Positions 59,125-64,000 of a DNA stretch of 64,000 nucleotides are shown here, in pieces. The notes beneath the pieces are model-generated. The model had not been told where the DNA came from. It saw only the letters and a list, made by a program, of their open reading frames with translations, and did not search any database. Numbering within the stretch: position 1 is the first letter of the stretch; the number at the start of each line of letters is the position of its first letter. Source of the stretch: Chromohalobacter sarecensis (GTDB lineage Bacteria > Pseudomonadota > Gammaproteobacteria > Pseudomonadales > Halomonadaceae); assembly GCF_023061135.1 (NCBI RefSeq), contig NZ_JAKGAN010000001.1:62001-126000 (forward strand), written 5' to 3'. The translations under genes and the position numbers were made by a program.

Positions 59125-59156
59125 CGGTTCGTCGCCCGAAGCTCGTAGCGCCTAGC

Positions 59157-60482
59157 TTAAAGAATATACCGCGACAGGTCTTCGTCGGTGGCCAATTCGC
59201 CGAGTTGCTCGTCGACATAGGCGGCATCGATGGTCAGCGGGCTGGCCATGTCACCTCCTTGGAAGGACGGCTCCTCGAGCAGGCGTTCCATCACCGTGTG
59301 CAGCCGCCGCGCGCCGATGTTCTCGGTGCCTTCGTTGACCTGCCAGGCGATCTCGGCGATGCGCGTGATGCCTTCATCGGTAAAGTTCACCTCCAAGCCA
59401 TCGGTGGCCAGCAGCGCCTGGTATTGTCGGGTCAGCGCGGCGGACGGCTCGGTGAGGATGCGTTTGAAGTCATCCGGCGTCAGCGCTTGCAGCTCGACAC
59501 GGATCGGCAGACGCCCTTGCAGTTCGGGGATCAAGTCCGACGGCTTGGAGAGGTGGAACGCCCCCGAGGCGATGAACAGGATATGGTCAGTGTTGACCAT
59601 GCCGTGCTTGGTGGACACCGTCGACCCCTCGATCAGCGGCAGCAGGTCACGCTGCACGCCTTCGCGGGAGACATCGCCGCCGCTGCCCGAGTCACCGCGC
59701 TTGGCGACCTTGTCGATCTCGTCGAGGAAGACGATGCCGTTCTGCTCCACCGCCTCGATGGCGCGGTTCTTGATCTGTTCCTCGTTGACCAGCTTGGCGG
59801 CTTCTTCGTCGTGCAACAGGCGCCGAGCTTCCTCGACGGTTACGCGGCGTGATTCCGACTTCTGCTTGCCCATGTTGGAGAACATGCTTTGCAGCTGGCT
59901 GGTCATCTCTTCCATGCCCGGCGGCGCGGAGATATCGAAGTTGCCACCCTGAGGTGTGACCTCGATGTCGATCTCCTTGTCGTCGAGCTGGCCTTCACGC
60001 AGCTTCTTGCGGAAGGTCTGACGCGTCGAGGAGTCGTCGTGGGCATGGTCGTACTCGCTGCCGCGCGGCCGCGGCAGAAGCGCGTCGAGAATGCGCTCCT
60101 CGGTGGCGTCTTCTGCCTTGTGGGCGACTTCTTCCTTGGCCTGCTCGCGAACCATCTTCATGGCCATTTCGACCAGGTCGCGGACGATCGACTCGACGTC
60201 GCGGCCGACATAGCCCACTTCGGTGAACTTGGTCGCCTCGATCTTGATGAACGGCGCCCCGGCCAGCTTGGCCAGGCGACGGGCGATCTCGGTCTTGCCG
60301 ACCCCGGTTGGACCGATCATCAGGATGTTCTTGGGCACCACCTCGCCGCGCAGGCTGTCGTCGAGTTGCATGCGGCGCCAGCGGTTGCGCAGGGCGATGG
60401 CCACCGAGCGCTTGGCTTCCTGCTGGCCGATGATGTACTGATCCAGTGCGTGGACGATCTCGCGGGGAGTCATCTGTGTCAT
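59157..60482 (-). CDS. hslU: HslU, ATPase subunit of the HslUV protease
   Basis: 441-residue AAA+ unfoldase that feeds proteins to HslV. Walker [16 protein letters not shown] (about residues 56-70), Walker [11 protein letters not shown], the insertion I domain between them, and the C-terminal sensor-2 region are present. Length is as in E. coli (443). It follows hslV by 38 bp on the same strand. Confidence 0.98.
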   Translation of the reverse strand: MTQMTPREIVHALDQYIIGQQEAKRSVAIALRNRWRRMQLDDSLRGEVVPKNILMIGPTGVGKTEIARRLAKLAGAPFIKIEATKFTEVGYVGRDVESIVRDLVEMAMKMVREQAKEEVAHKAEDATEERILDALLPRPRGSEYDHAHDDSSTRQTFRKKLREGQLDDKEIDIEVTPQGGNFDISAPPGMEEMTSQLQSMFSNMGKQKSESRRVTVEEARRLLHDEEAAKLVNEEQIKNRAIEAVEQNGIVFLDEIDKVAKRGDSGSGGDVSREGVQRDLLPLIEGSTVSTKHGMVNTDHILFIASGAFHLSKPSDLIPELQGRLPIRVELQALTPDDFKRILTEPSAALTRQYQALLATDGLEVNFTDEGITRIAEIAWQVNEGTENIGARRLHTVMERLLEEPSFQGGDMASPLTIDAAYVDEQLGELATDEDLSRYIL

Positions 60483-60520
60483 GACGGAGCCCTATGCTGC
60501 CCGGGAGCGGTGAGCGTGGC

Positions 60521-61039
60521 TCACAGCTCCTCGAGGGTAATGTTTTGATTGGTGAAGACGCAGATATCGCCGGCGATTTCGAGCGACTTCTCGGTGATGG
60601 TGCGTGCGTCGAGGTCGGTGTTCTCGAGCAGGGCGCGTGCGGAGGCCTGGGCGTAGTGACCGCCGGAGCCGATGGCGATGATGCCGCGTTCGGGTTCGAC
60701 GACATCGCCGTTACCGGTGAGGATCAGCGAGGCGTTCTTGTCGGCCACGGCGAGCATCGCTTCCAGGCGGCGCAGGGCGCGGTCGGTGCGCCATTCCTTG
60801 GAAAGCTCGACGGCGGCCTTGACCAGATGCCCTTGGTACTTATCCAACTGGGCCTCGAAGCGCTCGAACAATGTGAAGGCGTCAGCCGTGCCGCCGGCGA
60901 ATCCGGCCAGCACCTTGCCATGGTGAATGCGGCGCACCTTGCTGGCGTTGCCTTTCATCACCGTGTTGCCGAGCGAAACCTGTCCATCGCCGGCGAGGGC
61001 GACATGTTCGCCGCGACGTACGGATACGATCGTGGTCAT
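60521..61039 (-). CDS. hslV: HslV, proteolytic subunit of the HslUV protease
   Basis: 172-residue threonine protease. [10 protein letters not shown] gives the N-terminal catalytic Thr after methionine removal; [16 protein letters not shown] is the signature. AAGGAG lies upstream of the ATG. Together with HslU it degrades misfolded and regulatory proteins under heat stress. Confidence 0.98.
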   Translation of the reverse strand: MTTIVSVRRGEHVALAGDGQVSLGNTVMKGNASKVRRIHHGKVLAGFAGGTADAFTLFERFEAQLDKYQGHLVKAAVELSKEWRTDRALRRLEAMLAVADKNASLILTGNGDVVEPERGIIAIGSGGHYAQASARALLENTDLDARTITEKSLEIAGDICVFTNQNITLEEL

Positions 61040-61145
61040 GGATGGGAACTCCTTGTGGGGTGTCGGGCACCCGATGACTTGATTGCCGAGGCGCCCGCGG
61101 CCCCTCAGGCGATAAAACGATGGCGACGAATGCCGATGCTCACGG

Positions 61146-61181
61146 TAATGCGGGCGGCTGTCGGGGAAATCAAGCCGCCCG
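61146..61181 (-). promoter_or_regulatory. Possible heat-shock promoter or terminator upstream of hslV
   Basis: On the minus strand CTTGATT (61174-61168) and CCCGCATTA (61154-61146) are 13 bases apart, resembling a sigma32 promoter. The same DNA forms a 9-bp hairpin CGGGCGGCT/AGCCGCCCG (61151-61159 with 61173-61181) without a T-run, which could end the upstream SPOR gene. Which one is real cannot be told by eye. Confidence 0.35.
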
Positions 61182-61190
61182 GGTGCCCCT

Positions 61191-61892
61191 TCAATTCTGT
61201 AGCTTGATCAGCAATGGCTCGATGCCTTGCGTCACCATCAGGTCCTGGGCGCGCGTCAGCTCATTCGTGCTTTGGTAGGGGCCGACCTGCACGCGATGCC
61301 AGATTTCGTCGTTGGAGGTTTGCACTTCGGTGATCTTGGCGATCAGTCCAAGGTCCTGAAGTCGGCTCGCGAGGCGCTTGGCATCGGCGACCTTGCGAAA
61401 CGAGGCCGCCTGCAGCATGTACTTGAGTCCATCGGCTGAAGGATTGGCGACCACCTCGTCAGCACGGTCGTCGCTCGCCTCCGCCGAACTCTCGCCGCCG
61501 TTGCTGGTGGGTAGTGCCGTGGTGTTATCCACCTTGGGGGCGATGACCTCCGATTCCGGCAACAAGGTATAGAACTCGAAGGTCGGCATGCGCGACTCGG
61601 AGGCCTCCTCGTTGGAGGTACCGGCCGATGAGGCGTCGCCGTCTTTACTGCCCGTCGAATCGCTGCCGGACGAGGCGCTATTGGAGGGCTTGGGCATGAC
61701 TGTGGCGACCGGTTCCGGGGCCGACTGCTGGAGGTATTGAGCGAGCGCGAAGCCGACGATCAAGCCGGCCACGCCCCATAGCCATCCCGGGAGGCCCGCG
61801 CGCGATGATTTGGCCTGGCGCTTGCGGCTGGTAGCGCCGCGCGACGCGGCGCGGGCGTTACTCTTTCCTTGCTGGGCGGGGCGACGAGCCAT
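61191..61892 (-). CDS. ftsN: FtsN-like SPOR-domain cell division protein
   Basis: 233 residues: a basic cytoplasmic N-terminus, one membrane helix ([21 protein letters not shown], about 34-54), a Ser/Asp/Glu-rich linker, and a C-terminal SPOR domain (about 158-233) that binds denuded septal peptidoglycan. Its position directly after argS and before hslVU is the E. coli and Pseudomonas arrangement of ftsN-type genes. It starts two bases after argS. Confidence 0.85.
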   Translation of the reverse strand: MARRPAQQGKSNARAASRGATSRKRQAKSSRAGLPGWLWGVAGLIVGFALAQYLQQSAPEPVATVMPKPSNSASSGSDSTGSKDGDASSAGTSNEEASESRMPTFEFYTLLPESEVIAPKVDNTTALPTSNGGESSAEASDDRADEVVANPSADGLKYMLQAASFRKVADAKRLASRLQDLGLIAKITEVQTSNDEIWHRVQVGPYQSTNELTRAQDLMVTQGIEPLLIKLQN

Positions 61893-61894
61893 GC

Positions 61895-63580
61895 TTACAT
61901 CTCCTCGGGTGCGCTGACGCCCATCAGGTCGAGGCCGTTGCGCAGCACTTGGCGCGTGGCCAGGCCCAGCGCCATCCGGGGGTTACGCAATTCAGCGTCG
62001 TCGACCATGACCTTGACCGCGTTGTAGCAGGTGTGGAAATCGGAGGCCAGATCCATCAGGTACTGGGCGACCTGCTGTGGCTCGCGGGTCTGAGCCGCCC
62101 GTTCGACGACCTCTGGATAACGTGCCAGGCGGTTCATCAGCTCTTTTTCCTGCTCGGTATCGAGCCGACTCAGGTGTTGCATGCCCAGCGCATGATCGAA
62201 CGCCTTGGCGTCGGCTTCGGCGCGACGCATCATGCTGCATACGCGCGCGTGGGCATACTGGATGTAGTAGACCGGGTTGTCGTTGGACTGCGAGCGAGCG
62301 AGGTCGATATCGAAGGTCAACTGCGAATCGGCACGCCGCGCGGCGAGGAAGAAACGGGTGGCATCGCGGCCCACTTCATCGATGAGATCGCGCAAGGTCA
62401 CGTAGCTGCCGGCGCGCTTGGAGAGCTTGACCTCGACCCCGGAACGCGTGACCAGCACCATCTGATGCAGCACGTAGTCCGGCCAGCCTTGCGGGATGCC
62501 GGTTTCCAGCGCCTGCAGGCCGGCGCGTACCCGAGTGACCGTGGAGTGGTGATCGGCGCCCTGCTCGTTGATCACGGTGGTGAAGCCACGTTGCCATTTG
62601 TCGAGGTGGTAGGCGACGTCCGGCAGAAAATAGGTATAGCCGCCGTCTTTCTTGCGCATCACCCGGTCCTTGTCGTCACCGAAATCGGTGGTGCGCAGCC
62701 AGGTGGCGCCGTCCTCTTCATAGGTATGGCCGCCGTCGACGAGTGCTTTCACCGTGGCGTCCACCTTGCCGTCGTTGTACAGCGAGGATTCCAGGAAGTA
62801 GACATCGAAGGCGACACCAAATGCCTTGAGGTCGAGATCCTGCTCGCGACGCAGGTAGGCGACGGCGAAGTGCTGGATAGCCTCGAGATCCTCGGCATCG
62901 CCCTTGCCGGTGACTTCTCGATCATCGGCGGTAATCGTCTCGCCAGCCACATACGCCTTGGCGACATCGGCGATATAGGCGCCGCGATAGCCGTTCTCGG
63001 GCCACTCGGCGGCCTCTGGCGTGAGGCCTTTCACGCGGGCTTGCACCGAGAGGGCGAGATTGTGGATCTGGACGCCCGCGTCGTTGTAGTAGAACTCGCG
63101 GGTGACATCGTAGCCGGTGGCTTCCAGCAGCCGGCACAGGCAGTCGCCGATGGCGGCGCCACGTCCATGGCCGACGTGAAGCGGCCCGGTGGGATTGGCG
63201 GAGACGAATTCCACCTGCACCTGTTGGCCCTGACCGCTCAGGCTACGCCCGTAGGTATCGCCGGCATCCAGAATGCTGGGCACGACCTGAGCGACGGCGT
63301 CGGTGGCGGCGAAGAAGTTGATGAACCCGGGGCCGGCGATGTCGACCTGGCGTATGGCGGCGCTTTCCGGCAGCGCCGCGACCAGTGCCTCGGCCAGCTC
63401 GCGTGGCTTACGGCCGGCCGGTTTGGCGAGGGTCAGCGCGAGGTTGCTCGCGTAGTCGCCGTGGGCCTTGTCCTTGGTGGGCTCGACCTTGATGGCCAGC
63501 GGGGTGTCCTGGGGAAGAATGCCTTGCTGCTTGAGCTGCGTACCGGCCGCGTCGAGCAGTTCGATGATGGTGTCTTTCAT
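61895..63580 (-). CDS. argS: Arginyl-tRNA synthetase
   Basis: 561-residue class I synthetase. [22 protein letters not shown] contains the HIGH signature (HVGH); an N-terminal Add1-like domain and the C-terminal DALR anticodon-binding domain are visible. Like many ArgRS it lacks a clear KMSKS (KLSKRAG occurs instead). Length is close to E. coli (577). Transcribed from the promoter at 63657-63685. Confidence 0.97.
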   Translation of the reverse strand: MKDTIIELLDAAGTQLKQQGILPQDTPLAIKVEPTKDKAHGDYASNLALTLAKPAGRKPRELAEALVAALPESAAIRQVDIAGPGFINFFAATDAVAQVVPSILDAGDTYGRSLSGQGQQVQVEFVSANPTGPLHVGHGRGAAIGDCLCRLLEATGYDVTREFYYNDAGVQIHNLALSVQARVKGLTPEAAEWPENGYRGAYIADVAKAYVAGETITADDREVTGKGDAEDLEAIQHFAVAYLRREQDLDLKAFGVAFDVYFLESSLYNDGKVDATVKALVDGGHTYEEDGATWLRTTDFGDDKDRVMRKKDGGYTYFLPDVAYHLDKWQRGFTTVINEQGADHHSTVTRVRAGLQALETGIPQGWPDYVLHQMVLVTRSGVEVKLSKRAGSYVTLRDLIDEVGRDATRFFLAARRADSQLTFDIDLARSQSNDNPVYYIQYAHARVCSMMRRAEADAKAFDHALGMQHLSRLDTEQEKELMNRLARYPEVVERAAQTREPQQVAQYLMDLASDFHTCYNAVKVMVDDAELRNPRMALGLATRQVLRNGLDLMGVSAPEEM

Positions 63581-63656
63581 GAAATTCCGATGTCCTGTGT
63601 CTGGCGCGCGACAGGCCGGCGAGCGCCAGGCTGCGCTAAGAGCGTTAAGGCCGCCT

Positions 63657-63685
63657 ATTATCGGCGATTGGCCGACGCCTTTAAA
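63657..63685 (-). promoter_or_regulatory. Putative promoter of argS
   Basis: On the minus strand TTTAAA (63685-63680) and GATAAT (63662-63657) are 17 bases apart, about 77 bp upstream of argS. Confidence 0.55.
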
Positions 63686-63749
63686 CCCAGCGACGCCATG
63701 TGTCTTGCGTTGCCGCTCGTGGCGGCGGTTGTGGGGGGCTGAAACCCCG

Positions 63750-64000
63750 TCAACTCAGCGTTTGTGGGTCGACATCCAGCGAGGCGCGTACGCGACGACT
63801 ATCGGGATGATTGTCCAGCCATTGCACCAGCCAGGCGCACGCACGGTGTAGGGCGCTGCGCCGCGTGTCGGAGAGCATCAACTGCATGTGATAGCGATTC
63901 TGACGGCGTTCCATGGGCGCCGGTACCGGTCCCAGGCAGGTGACCGAGGTGTCCTGAGTGACGAGCCATTCGCGCAATGCCTCGGCGGCGGCGGTGGCGA
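63750..64000 (-). CDS. priA: PriA C-terminus (primosomal replication restart helicase), partial
   Basis: The last 82 or so residues of a protein running off the window. The C-terminal pattern [16 protein letters not shown] followed by [15 protein letters not shown] matches PriA, which ends with the same VDP segment. PriA reloads the replisome at stalled forks. argS follows it on the same strand, but with its own promoter in between. Confidence 0.85.
   Translation of the reverse strand, partial: ATAAAEALREWLVTQDTSVTCLGPVPAPMERRQNRYHMQLMLSDTRRSALHRACAWLVQWLDNHPDSRRVRASLDVDPQTLS

Noticed and set aside
58394-59227. Minus-strand frame containing Ser-Ser-Lys-Leu-Glu-Ala-Arg repeats
   Set aside because: The repeats are a translation of the CTTCGAG heptamer array, open in several frames because its length is seven bases. 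It overlaps the hslU end and two real genes.
61949-63742. A 597-codon plus-strand open frame antisense to argS
   Set aside because: argS on the other strand has all synthetase motifs; the antisense frame has none and no ribosome site.

Overview
The window is a GC-rich stretch of chromosome from a gammaproteobacterium. The gene orders (dapC-dapD-dapE; rpsB-tsf-pyrH-frr-uppS-cdsA-dxr-rseP-bamA-skp-lpxD-fabZ-lpxA-lpxB-rnhB-dnaE-accA-tilS; trx-rho-ubiD; hslV-hslU-ubiE-ubiJ-ubiB-hisE-tatABC; argS-ftsN-like) match Pseudomonas/Halomonas-type genomes. The protein sequences and the style of the small intergenic repeats suggest Halomonadaceae, perhaps Chromohalobacter. That is an inference from memory, not a database result. 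Almost all of the window is core genome. I see no prophage, insertion sequence, CRISPR array, rRNA or tRNA.

Layout. 1-30: first codons of a divergent small gene, probably the DUF2782 neighbour of polA. 211-2985: polA. 2999-7011: a ferric-iron ABC transporter whose three genes sit in mixed orientation around Fur-box-like sites. 7221-9830: an EmrA/EmrB-type efflux pair. 9864-10007: a MITE-like element. 10007-10893: slyX and a membrane-anchored cold-shock protein. 10973-15189: the lysine/diaminopimelate operon dapC-yffB-dapD-dapE-hypothetical, with a good promoter. 15306-18831: glnD and map. 19188-29860: ribosome, translation, nucleotide, isoprenoid and envelope genes from rpsB to skp. 29908-40151: lipid A genes (lpxD, fabZ, lpxA, lpxB), rnhB, dnaE, accA and tilS. 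40138-41634: ppx, reversed. 41754-47191: thioredoxin, rho, ubiD, a flavin reductase and folM. 47192-48771: a long regulatory leader and a DAHP synthase. 48871-53388: a Tat-exported PhoX phosphatase and polyphosphate kinase with a Pho box. 53571-61892: on the minus strand, hslV-hslU, a DUF971 gene, ubiE-ubiJ-ubiB, hisE and tatABC, with an SPOR protein upstream. 61895-64000: argS and the 3' end of priA.

The most interesting region is 47192-47700, in front of the DAHP synthase. It encodes two successive short ORFs with good ribosome binding sites, and each has a dense run of aromatic codons (Phe-Ser-Tyr-Gly-Tyr-Trp-Phe, then Tyr-Tyr-Trp-Arg-Phe). The first is followed by a textbook intrinsic terminator. 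The second ends in an ATGA overlap with a possible DAHP synthase start, inside a hairpin. This looks like a tandem attenuator that senses all three aromatic amino acids at the first step of their common pathway. A second short ORF with a good Shine-Dalgarno site lies in the rho leader and may be the counterpart of E. coli rhoL. Other notable items are a two-copy composite repeat ending in seven CTTCGAG heptamers, a REP-like element at the 5' end of tilS, a 77-bp foldback element between rho and ubiD, and the split iron transporter.

Functionally the window links replication and repair (polA, dnaE, rnhB, priA), translation, envelope assembly (bamA, skp, rseP, lpx genes, uppS, cdsA), quinone synthesis (ubiD, ubiE, ubiJ, ubiB) and phosphate metabolism (phoX, ppk, ppx), with the Tat translocon encoded close to its likely substrate PhoX.
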